Positions 30,921 through 40,022 of a stretch of DNA of 40,157 nucleotides are shown here, piece by piece. The notes under the pieces are model-generated. The model worked only from the letters and a program-made list of their open reading frames with translations. It was not told where the DNA came from and did no database searches. A program made the translations under genes and the position numbers. The stretch comes from Nemertoderma westbladi. Taxonomy: Eukaryota > Xenacoelomorpha > Nemertodermatida > Nemertodermatidae. Each line of letters opens with the position of its first letter. The stretch's first letter is position 1. The stretch spans positions 1 through 40,157 of the forward strand of contig JAUCBJ010002719.1 of the NCBI GenBank assembly GCA_032718475.1. The letters are read 5' to 3'.

Positions 30921-32585
30921 CTAGAACATTCCACTATCATATGTTTTCGGCCTAGTAGGAAGTTTTCGTTTCCGCCTTTGCTGCCGTATAATTCTAGACT
31001 GGCGTTCTAATTTGCATATTTTCCGGTCAGCCTGAAGGATTCGCTTTCGGTCAAATGTCTGAAAATCCTTAACCGTTTTCTTTGAACTACTGACAAGTTG
31101 GTCTAGGACACCAACTCTTCCTTGATAACTGTCATTGAAGCATATAACTGCATCATTAATGCCAATAGAGAGAGCTTGTTTACTAATGAAGACCCTCTTC
31201 GGGCATCGGCTCCAAGCGAGATTATTGAGGCCTTCATTCCGATTTTGTGTCTGACCATGAAGGCATTTAGATAACAATTCCGGTTCTGACAATGCCTTGT
31301 AGATAGGTTTAATGGCATCAGTCACAGCACGTGGTAGTGAGTTTCTGTGTACATAACATTTACCTTCTTTATGTGCCTGTTTATACTTGCACCATCGATC
31401 AGTACATAACTGATGGCTTGGACTCTTGTCGGTAGTGCATGTATGAAAGAAAGATGCCCATATAGCCTTCTTCATTTCCCGAACAGAGGAGTTGTTTTCC
31501 CTTATGGCTCTACCATAATAGAGCTGGAGACTATCAATCTTGTCATCAGTCAGACGACCTTTTCCCCCTATTACTTTTTTGTCAGCCAGTTTCTTCCTTC
31601 CAATATCCTTCTTCAGGGTACGGAGCCGTGAACCGAGTCTCTTTTGGACGTGTCCTACACATTCCAACTTGGTTATCTGTTTTCCTTTAAGGTTTTGCCT
31701 CTTTTACACTGGAAAAGGTTGATGTATCCCCATCCCCAAGGTACTCAACATATGCAAGGCCTCTGTCATTCATGGATCTATTATAGATATTGAGGGCCCC
31801 AACAACCTCTATTCCTCCACTTGACCCACTGTAATTGCTAGTACATTTGTGTGGTAGAGGGTTATCTTCCCTAGAACAGGTTCGACAGAACTTCGACAAT
31901 ATTTCAACATCCAACACCTTCCCTGTGTCCATACTTATACAAGAAACAAACCCATTGAGAGAACTGTATCCTCGCCTTTGCCACGACCCGTCAAAAGATG
32001 CACCTGTATACTACTACCATCATTAGCATCTTTACTTCACCTGCAGCCCTTTTCATTGACTTCAATGATTCAATCTTCACTGCACTTTCAATAGCTGTAT
32101 TATACGATATTATATTTGAAGGTGGAAGAGGTAAGCCCGAAACTGCTGCAAATATTTTGGCAGGCTCCAGCCCAAGTCCAACACATCTAATCCATACACC
32201 ATAAGCAAGTTAAGCTCAAACAACCTTGAATGTGAATGGCTATAGTTAGATGAACTAAATGACTCAATTGGCAATTCTATGAGGATAGCAATATCTACAT
32301 CTAAGTTCAAAGGTCTCACAGAATCCACTACTGGTAGGTGAAGGAACAGTGTGGACAGAAATACTATCATTCCGTTTGCAAGTTTTGCAAATTGCAAATT
32401 GCAAATTTACCTAGTGCTTTATTGAGTACGGACAGATGAATGATATGGAAGGTTGATGGTGGAGTATTCTTATCTTTGGGATTGGGTGGATCCATATACC
32501 TCAGTTTTGATCTCCTAGCACTACTTGTTGGTACAGCTATGATGGGTGCACTTTCATCACTTTGAACATCTATAAAAAGTGGCAA
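30921..32585 (-). pseudogene. Mutator-like transposase, frame-broken
   Basis: About 550 codons in pieces. In gene order: IHLSVLNKALGKFAIC (near 32440); GLGLEPAKIFAAVSGLPLPP (near 32140); SMKRAAGEVK; DGSWQRRGYSSLNGFVSCIS (about 31990-31930); MDTGKVLDVEILSKFC with a CxxC and HKC cluster, SSGGIEVVGA and YLGDGD (31932-31687). It ends with ECVGHVQKRLGSRLR, KAIWASFFH, CLHGQTQNRNEGLNN and GINDAVICFND (31667-30921). These match the animal Mutator-like transposase family, with acidic catalytic candidates in FDGSW and YLGDGD. Frame changes near 31680, 32010 and 32200-32370 and stops disable it. Short introns are a less likely explanation. The last 250 residues form an intact frame. Confidence 0.82.
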
Positions 32586-33526
32586 TACTCATTATACAGT
32601 AATAAGTAGTACTTGCTTGTAAATATGTAAATAATATAACATATGCTAAAACTGTTACCTAAGCATAACCCGTATGATAGCTTATATTGAGGTTGAGGCC
32701 ATCTATTTTTTTTTGGTGTTTTTGGGGTTTTTGTGGTATTTTGGGACAAATTATTATTGTCATATCCAACTACTGGTGGATATGACAATAATAATAATAA
32801 TAATAAGGCTGTTATCTTAGAAGAAAAAAGTCATAAATCCACTAATACAGACAATACACTACATTATTCACAAACTAACTTGATCAAGAGTAGCCCTATT
32901 GTACCTTCAATGATTACCAAACCGGATATCTACTTACTTTTACTTACTTACCAACGGGTTTGTCATCCAGCTTCTTCACATGTTGATTACCGAGAAATTT
33001 ATGATGTTTGTATGTGCTTGTACTGCGAGGCATACTCTTGGTATTAGACGCACCATATACAATTATAAATTAATACACCTACAGCAGCATACCAGCCGAG
33101 CTCAAAGTAACTCAAGCAACCTAAATCCGCAGTGTGCTGCAATAGGCCTACCAGATGTATAAGAAAGACTGTAAATTCAACTTTGAATTTCCCTCTACTT
33201 TGTAAAGTGTGGAAAATAACATAGATTTGTCTCTTTCGCAACAAATTATTTAATATATTCGCACCCGCCCCTTTTATTAGGGGCGGGTGTGTTCGGACAA
33301 CTTTCACAAAAGACGTCATAACTGTTGACAGAGTGACATTCATTGAATATAACTTACATATTCTGAATCTCCATTAAATTGTGGTTTAGAATCCATAATA
33401 AAAAAAAATTTGATTTTTATATTTATTTTTCATGTTGAGCCACCTTCATAGACTAGAATTTTAAAGGATCTAAAATTTGACAGATTTTGTAAATATTAAT
33501 AATTAATATTTAGGATGGGCACCAGT

Positions 33527-33608
33527 TTATTCCAGAACTTGTCTGGGGACGTTAACCACTGATTCTAGAATTTTGTCTTTCAAGTATATCGGTGGGTGCC
33601 GCGATATC
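33527..33608 (+). repeat. Direct repeat with two hairpins, right copy
   Basis: Second copy of 30118-30201, 86 bases outside the right end of the Mutator-like element. About three quarters of the bases agree. The stems CCAGA/TCTGG and ATATCG/CGATAT are unchanged, while the loop of the second varies (GTAAGTGCTA against GTGGGTGCCG). Confidence 0.7.
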
Positions 33609-34175
33609 TTAATCGACTAGAATTGCAGATGGTCAAAGGGTTTAACAGATTTATTTGCGTTGTACGCTACTGTTAAAGGGACATCACGCTACTATATGTA
33701 TTATTTAATATACGGTATGAGAGCAATATCGCACGAAGCAATGTCAGTGAGAAGAGGCAAGTCGTTTCCAAGGTCTACCCAGAGCTTGGTTTAGCCGAGA
33801 CACGAGGATCTGAACTTTGCATTCCTAATACTCTACTTACCAATAATACTTGAATATAGTAGGAGCTTTATTGTACTTTAATAAGTACGGACATTTCATC
33901 TTACTGTAGTCACATATTTATAATGTAATACGGACAGTAAGGAAAGAGAAAATAATTATTTCTCGCCGTCGCACTAAATATATAATATATAAGTAATTAA
34001 GTAATAAACACTAATATACATTGCACTAATCTACTAAATAATCGCTAAAATAACATTCTACTAAATAAAATTAAAGAAAACGATTATAATAAAATTACAT
34101 AATAATACATACATAAATATAAAATAATAAAAACAAATATAAAATAATATAGTCACACACCCACTCCAGACGATG
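33609..34175. other. AT-rich DNA at the 3' side of the BEL/Pao element
   Basis: 33960-34152 is low-complexity A/T with repeated ATAAAATAATA. I looked here for a 3' LTR matching sequence at 38711-40157 and did not find one. Confidence 0.4.
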
Positions 34176-34787
34176 TTACGTTGGGGAGTCCCTAGATGTT
34201 TGTTGGATTAGGGAGGTGGTCGTGGGAAGAGTATCTTGCCTTCCATAGTTTCCGGACAGTTCTCGGTCTCTTTCCAGTAAACATAAACGACCAACTGGGC
34301 GATTGAGCTGCTGTGTCTCGAAGACAATTCCAGGTTTCCTCTTCGTCCTGGAATAGTGACGATAGAAACAATGCTTCAAATACACGACGGCCTTACAAAG
34401 CCGATTCCAGGATCTATAGTGGTCCATCGCTCCCGGCAGGAGAGGTGAGAGTCCCGGCGAGACGTCTGGTGTTCCAGATCTCCAGTCTCTCTCTCTGATC
34501 TCCACAACAGATCGGTTCGCGGTAGGGGAGTTTAGATCCACAGCGTCGTCCCTGGCAATGTGTAATACAGACAGCTCTATCACGGGTTTAAATAACCTTG
34601 ATTTACTCGTCCGGGTTTTAGGTTTGACTTTCTCCGCTCCCTTGGCTTGTCTAATCTCAGCCGTGGTAAGATGGGGAGGCCATTCATCTTCTTTACTTAA
34701 GAAGTCGGGTCCACCTAACCAGTCTGGAGTATCTGTCAGTTCTTGAGGAGTTGCTCCTCTGGAAGCGATGTCGGCTAGATTAATCAT
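34176..34787 (-). pseudogene. BEL/Pao pol remnant: RNase H end and pre-integrase region
   Basis: About 200 codons. They begin with the block that closes BEL/Pao RNase H (MINLADIASRGATPQEL, then DWLGGPDFLSKEDEWPPHL) and continue through the linker to integrase (RSWNRLCKAVVYLKHCFYRH, RPVGRLCLLERDREL). It then stops, before any integrase catalytic core. It lies in the same frame as the protease segment, separated only by a TAA and three codons, so the RT and most of RNase H were removed by an internal deletion. Confidence 0.82.
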
Positions 34788-34796
34788 CTCGGGGCA

Positions 34797-36197
34797 TTAT
34801 CTCCATTGATCTACATTAGAGTTAATATCGTCATTATCTGAGGAGTATGGTGTTCCCTCAGTTGGGTCGTCAACTTCACTGCTCTCCGTTTCCCATTCAC
34901 TTACTTGGTATACCCGTTCTTTTGGTAACCTTTCTATGAGAGTTTTACGGGAAGGGCCAGTAAAGTACCAACCTACTCTAGTTCTTCCCGCATAGGCTTG
35001 TAGTGGTTGCGGTTGAGCAGGCCGTTTCTCCAATGTCTCAAGCGCCTCATGCGCATTTTGGCCGATGAGTATTTGCACTCCAGGGTAATCAGTGCTGAAT
35101 CTAGGTATATTAAGCTGCTGGGTGAAATCGTCCTCATCCCTGTTATAAGGTTCTACTTGGCAGGTAGCGAAGTTCTTTATCGCCACCATTTTTACTGACC
35201 TTATACTGTGTTCTCCTAGTTCATCCTGGGGGGTGGACAACGCACCTACATAATAATCGGCTATTACTGTAGATTTCCAAACCTGCATAATTCCTGACAT
35301 GTTTAACTTAGTTCGGAACTTGGGTTGTCCAGCAAAGATGTCTTCGGCTAGTTCTTTGTCGATGAATGTTCCTGTGCTACCGGAGTCAAGGAGGGCGTTC
35401 ACTATATAACTCCTTGTAGGTCCTTGGACCCTTAACTGTACTACAGGAAATTCTCGGATTCCTACATTGGAAGTTGGTGCTTTCCAAGATGGTTGTCGGT
35501 CAGAAGTAGTTAGGGTGAGCTCGCTGTCGGTGTCCTTTTCATATGTAAGTGCTCGATACACTGCGGTATTTATCATGTAACAGGATTCGTCTTCGTCGGA
35601 GAATTCGTCCGTATAGAATCCTTCCATCTCAGAACTTTGGTCAGTGTCATTCACATCACTGAATTGGACATGTAGTTCGGACTCACTTACCTGACTCGGG
35701 CTGTTTCGCTCGAATTCAGTGTGCAACAAGATATGATGTTTCGCACCGCACTTTGCACACCTTGCGTCGGAGTAACAGGTTCGCCATTGGTGTCCTTGTC
35801 TGAGGCAATTATAACACAACCGCTTATCCCACATGACTTCCCGTCTATCCGTTAATGATTTCTTTAGGAATTCATCACACACATTCAAACGGTGGGGCCC
35901 GTCACACAGCGCACATTTCGGTTTGATGTTACTTACCTTATTTTGAGTAACGTTGTGCACACTCGTTCTTTCTTCGGGCTTTCTTACCTGAATTCTCTTA
36001 GGAGACGTAGGAGGGGTTTTTCTTACCTGTTCTCTCCTGTCATTGGTTCGAGACCTGAATTTACTTACGTCTTTAGGCGTTTTGTTGACATAATAAGATC
36101 TTTCAGTGTCTTTCCCGCTGTCCTCTCCTTGAGAAGCCTGGCTTTCGCCGTCGTCGGTATAACACACTGGTCTTTCTCCTAGAAACGGGTTTCTCAC
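34797..36197 (-). CDS. BEL/Pao zinc-knuckle and aspartic protease segment
   Basis: 467 codons open. It has three zinc knuckles: CALCDGPHRLNVC (residues 95-107, CX2CX3HX4C), CYNCLRQGHQWRTC (128-141, CX2CX4HX4C) and CAKCGAKHHILLH (147-159, CX2CX3HX4H). A retropepsin-like protease follows, with active-site ALLDSGSTGTFID (Asp at 271). The C-terminal part holds NIPRFSTDYPGVQILIGQNA and GRTRVGWYFTG. This is the BEL/Pao arrangement. The first codon is GTG and follows an in-frame TAA directly, so it is not a free-standing gene but the continuation of the gag frame. The end NVDQWR-stop belongs to the RNase H tail, marking the internal deletion. Confidence 0.85.
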   Translation of the reverse strand: MRNPFLGERPVCYTDDGESQASQGEDSGKDTERSYYVNKTPKDVSKFRSRTNDRREQVRKTPPTSPKRIQVRKPEERTSVHNVTQNKVSNIKPKCALCDGPHRLNVCDEFLKKSLTDRREVMWDKRLCYNCLRQGHQWRTCYSDARCAKCGAKHHILLHTEFERNSPSQVSESELHVQFSDVNDTDQSSEMEGFYTDEFSDEDESCYMINTAVYRALTYEKDTDSELTLTTSDRQPSWKAPTSNVGIREFPVVQLRVQGPTRSYIVNALLDSGSTGTFIDKELAEDIFAGQPKFRTKLNMSGIMQVWKSTVIADYYVGALSTPQDELGEHSIRSVKMVAIKNFATCQVEPYNRDEDDFTQQLNIPRFSTDYPGVQILIGQNAHEALETLEKRPAQPQPLQAYAGRTRVGWYFTGPSRKTLIERLPKERVYQVSEWETESSEVDDPTEGTPYSSDNDDINSNVDQWR

Positions 36198-36994
36198 TTA
36201 CCTTGTTTTCCGGTGTCTTTCTCTGGACTGCTTTAGGAGCTGTAATTTCACTTCTCCATCTAAGAATGACATGAGATCAGCCATGGTAGGGTCTCGTCGT
36301 TGTTGTTCCATCATATATAACACTTTCTTATCCCAGCGTGTACCTACTCCACCCTTCGGTAAAGTAGAGGCCACGGCTCCAATAACCATAGAACTCTGAT
36401 ATTCATGAGACTTACCTAGCCAATCTAATTGTCTACAGATCTCCTGAATTTCATCGGAAAACTCTATAATCCCGCTGCTAATGAATTTTCGGGGCGCTAC
36501 CAATTTTGCATACAAATACCTAGCTATGTTATTCCTATTACCATACCTGATGTTTAGGGTATCCCAAACTTGTCTTAATCCATCTGGATGTCCAATAAAC
36601 TTTAATGCCATTAACTTGGGAGATCCTTCCAAGCACTCGATGAGGAATCTAAGTTTCTCTCCGTTAGATAGCACAGAGTTCTGTATGTTATCTTTGTAAT
36701 ATTCATTAAAAGGTAACCATTTCATCTCATCTCCATTGAACTTGACGATCTCTCCCACCTTTACCGCTTGACGGGCTTCGGTTCTAGCCATTTGACGCGT
36801 AAAACTTTCTTGGGCCATCGTGTTATTTAATATCGAATTGATATTTCGCTCGGAGTCCAGAACAGGAACTGTCTCATGGGCTATTCTGCTGGGCACAGGT
36901 AGCTTAGTGCTGTGCAGAGGGAATTTAGAGGTAGGTTCAGGGAGTACAGGTGTCTCTATCACCGAAGGGGTGGCTTCGAGAACAGGCCTAATTC
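36198..36994 (-). CDS. BEL/Pao gag core
   Basis: About 255 codons matching the gag core found before zinc knuckles in BEL/Pao elements: KFNGDEMKWLPFNEYYKDNI, then SNGEKLRFLIECLEGSPKLM, LRQVWDTLNIRYGN, and KKVLYMMEQQRRDPT near the end. The frame opens after a TGA at about 36995 and overlaps the end of the upstream alanine-rich frame in the -1 register, so no ATG is expected at its start. It ends at TAA (36198-36200) and the protease segment continues in the same frame. Confidence 0.78.
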
Positions 36995-38710
36995 AGGCTC
37001 ATCTACTATAGTAGGGAGTCTTTCTATTTTAATAATTTGGTCTGTGGGTTCTGTACTACCTAAGTCTGTGCTAGCTAGTTGTTTTCGAACAGCTGGGGGT
37101 AAATCAGGCAATTTCTGACGGTGGGACATTCTTCTACGCCTGCTGAGACGAGATCGATTTCCTCCGCCTTCAGGATCTGTTGTATCGCCTTCATCCGATG
37201 ATGTAAAACCCTGTCTCTTGGTGGTGGATCGATTTATCAGCTGCCACTTAGTAGCTGTTCTCTGTTTATCTATGTAGACTTGCTTCTCTTGCAGATTTTC
37301 CAATTCTAGTTGGGCGGTCTCTTCAGATGCTCTTCGTTCTGCTTCCGCCACTGCTATCTTCCTTTCTGCTTCTGCCGCTTTTCTATCAGCTTCTGCCTCT
37401 GCCGCTGCCGCTGCCTCTTTTCTTTCCACTTCGGCTGCTGCCGCTTTTGCCTCTGCCGCTGCCGCTGCCGCTTTTCTTTCCACTTCGGCTGCTTTTCTTT
37501 CCGCTTCTGCCGCTGCCATTGCCGCTGCTGTTGTCTTTCTGTCTTCTATACGTTTTTTCTTTACTTGTTCTTCTTGGACCTTAGCGATGCGGCTGCTTTC
37601 ATCAAATTTAGCTTGGTTCACACCTATCATATCCGCATCGATTGCGTCCAACACAAGCTTGGCTCCTTCACTATTAGGGCTAAGTCCATCCAGCCTTCTC
37701 CTCAACTCTTCATCACCTACAAAACGTTGATAGTCTGACAGATAGATGTCAATAGCATCCCTCTTATGCGGTTTCTCTGCTGTCGCTCCACTTTCCACTT
37801 GGGAAAATGTAGCGTCTGTTGATTCTCCATGGGTTGAGCGCTCAGCCGGCTGAGATTTCCTCTGGGTCGTTCCTTGAACCTTGATACTCACCCGTTGGAA
37901 CCAAGTCTTGACGGCCACTTGCAACGACGTGTCTTGGGTTCTTTTCGAAGCTTCCTCAAATGCCGATAGGATTAGTCTGATTCGTAGAGTTCTTTCCCTA
38001 ACTTGATAAAGCAGCTCTCCCTGCTCTTGAGATCCTTGGGGTTGTCGAAACAGTTGTTCTTCTAATCGCTCCATAGAGCTGAAGAATCCCTGTACGTATC
38101 CTGCTGCTGACCTCTTCCACACAGCTGGATCGATGGTTTCTTTTGTTACTCCCATCCTGTGTATGTCTTCCCAGGCAGCTTCCGATAAGTCAAACGGTAG
38201 TCCGGGTCCGGGGAAGTTCCATTGCGACTCGACAATAGACTTCAATTCTCCCCTTGTGTATCCCGCATAACTATCCTTGGTCGATCGCTTACTTCTCGCC
38301 CAATCAATCTGGTGTTCCTCAACCGCAATCAATACCCTAGTGAGTACGGCTGCAGGAAGGATGAGAAGGGGATCCGAATAAACCGCATCTGCCATCTTTG
38401 CTCCGCGCTCGGGTGTCAGCTCTACAGTATCCGCACTACTGGAGCTGTCAGGCCGCTGAGAAATACGTTCTCGGCTCGAGTGTTGCTGCTGTCCCGCTGC
38501 TTCTTGGTCTCGCTTGACTTGAGCTCGAGTGCCTATGATAGACCTACGGTGTTGGACTAGCCTAGGGTCTGATATTACTACTGGAGGGATGATCTTTCTT
38601 ACAGTAGGAGGTGAGTTGAACTTCGGTCTCACACGTTCCACACTCCTATCTGGGTCACAGATGGTTGTATCTAAGAGACTGTCTGACAGGTTTTGCTTTG
38701 TGTCAGACAT
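36959..38710 (-). CDS. BEL/Pao N-terminal gag with alanine-rich coiled coil
   Basis: 583 residues from ATG 38708-38710. Residues about 1-110 are polar and disordered. Residues about 110-300 contain a helical region (LILPAAVLTRVLIAVEEHQI; AGYTRGELKSIVESQWNFPG). Residues about 376-480 are a long charged/alanine coiled coil built of AEAERKAAE-type heptads. A basic patch (RSRLSRRRRMSHRQK) follows near 520-535. It probably forms the particle-assembly part of Gag. The frame is fully open and ends at TGA just inside the next, -1, frame. No canonical slippery heptamer was seen there, so the shift may be mutational. I do not recognise the N-terminal half as a named domain. Confidence 0.7.
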   Translation of the reverse strand: MSDTKQNLSDSLLDTTICDPDRSVERVRPKFNSPPTVRKIIPPVVISDPRLVQHRRSIIGTRAQVKRDQEAAGQQQHSSRERISQRPDSSSSADTVELTPERGAKMADAVYSDPLLILPAAVLTRVLIAVEEHQIDWARSKRSTKDSYAGYTRGELKSIVESQWNFPGPGLPFDLSEAAWEDIHRMGVTKETIDPAVWKRSAAGYVQGFFSSMERLEEQLFRQPQGSQEQGELLYQVRERTLRIRLILSAFEEASKRTQDTSLQVAVKTWFQRVSIKVQGTTQRKSQPAERSTHGESTDATFSQVESGATAEKPHKRDAIDIYLSDYQRFVGDEELRRRLDGLSPNSEGAKLVLDAIDADMIGVNQAKFDESSRIAKVQEEQVKKKRIEDRKTTAAAMAAAEAERKAAEVERKAAAAAAEAKAAAAEVERKEAAAAAEAEADRKAAEAERKIAVAEAERRASEETAQLELENLQEKQVYIDKQRTATKWQLINRSTTKRQGFTSSDEGDTTDPEGGGNRSRLSRRRRMSHRQKLPDLPPAVRKQLASTDLGSTEPTDQIIKIERLPTIVDEPELGLFSKPPLR

Positions 38711-38845
38711 GTTTGTTTGTACAGTTGAATGCCTACTGCTATATTACAGTTAAAGCAAGTCTAGTAATTCAGTATCACTGTTAGCCTAGTAATTAATTAC
38801 CGATACTGCTACTCAGTGTAGCGTGATATATATATAATATATTAG

Positions 38846-39096
38846 AATACCGGTATACACTTATAGTATATATATAAGTATTATTACAGACTAGATTTGT
38901 CACAGAATACCGGTATGTAATTCCAGCACAAATATCTATAATATATAATAGGCCTATCGTGAATACCGGTATACAGCTTACACTTATAGTATATATAAGT
39001 ATAATTATGGACTATAATTAATTACAGAATACCGGTATAATTTCAGCCTAAATTTATGGAAATAAATATAATAAGCCTATTGTAAATACCGGTATA
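38846..39096. repeat. About 60-bp periodic AATACCGGTAT repeat
   Basis: AATACCGGTAT begins at 38846, 38906, 38962, 39028 and 39086. Alternate units are more alike (TACACTTATAGTATATATA follows the first and third; AATTTCAGC/AATTCCAGC follows the second and fourth), so the true unit is about 120 bases, two copies plus a start of a third. Confidence 0.8.
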
Positions 39097-40022
39097 TCAA
39101 TTATTTTAGAATAATTGAATTTCTGAATTTTAGGGGTTACTTGGTTACTTTCCTTTACTTTATTACCATTATTTAAGCAGTAGTCCAACTGATATTAAGA
39201 CCTAATTGTTGTATGACAGGCCTACTATTTTATAAATCGGTTTGAGTTGATTTATAATATATATACCCCTATAATGGGTTTTGTCAATGTTTGAAATAAA
39301 TGTTATTATTTCTGGGAAGGAGTCACTACACAGAAGCTGTACGCTTTCAGTGAAGTGCTACTTGTTGGACACTAAAACAAATAATTATAATTTACCTAAG
39401 TTACTTATTACTACAACCTATGTACAATTCGGGGTGAGATTACAATCTCTAAATAAACACAAAAAATTACACGTACGAATTTTTAGGGTAATTTTAATTT
39501 TACAAGAAGTCTACAAACCAGCCTAACAAAGGGTTAGAATATCTGGTTATCACAACGGACAGGGTACTATGGTATTTGAAAATAACAAAGCAGTAGTAAA
39601 TATGCTGCGTTGTCCAGATAGGAAAAATACCACCGTCTGACGACTTATAGCCGTATCGCTATAAGTACTACTAAGCCCCTACTTTCCTAACTAGTACTTT
39701 TTCGGACATACGCTCTACACACACTACAGTCCCTTCAGACCTAACGACAGTCAGACAACAGTCCAGCCTACAAATTATCTGTACAATCTGAGCAGGCTTA
39801 CACGCCTTCTGCTCAATATCAACCTACAGATAAATAAAACTGACAGAAATAAGTAAAATCCCAATAAAAAACCAGGGCGGGCCCTCCCTGATTTAATATC
39901 AAGACCTACCGGTATATAATTATCAAAATCGAATAATACTGCTGTACCTGTACTGCTGTAAGTACCGGTTCGTGTGGTTAGGTAGTTAGGCCTACTGGGT
40001 ACCGGTTGACCGGTACTTCAGC

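Larger units (their letters stand above)
30206..33441 (-). mobile_element. Mutator-like DNA transposon (decayed)
   Basis: The ends are inverted and imperfect: GGTTCAACATGAAAAAT at 30206 and, in reverse complement, GGCTCAACATGAAAAAT from 33441, both running into A-rich tracts. Inside is a minus-strand Mutator-like transposase. No clear 8-11 base target duplication was found by eye, so the edges are tentative. Confidence 0.55.
34176..38710 (-). mobile_element. Internally deleted BEL/Pao retrotransposon
   Basis: Gene order on the minus strand: alanine-rich gag part (38710-36959), gag core (36962-36198), zinc knuckles and protease (36197-34797), and the RNase H end/pre-integrase region (34787-34176). 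Reverse transcriptase and the integrase core are absent. Flanking LTRs were not recognised by eye. The element could not move by itself. Confidence 0.82.

Noticed and set aside
30118-33608. Self-cleaving ribozyme in the hairpin-bearing direct repeat
   Set aside because: No hammerhead core (CUGAUGA with GAAA) or other ribozyme signature is present; only two simple stems are.
37310-37738. Leu/Phe/Cys-rich plus-strand frames
   Set aside because: They are the complement of the alanine-rich coiled-coil codons of the gag frame.
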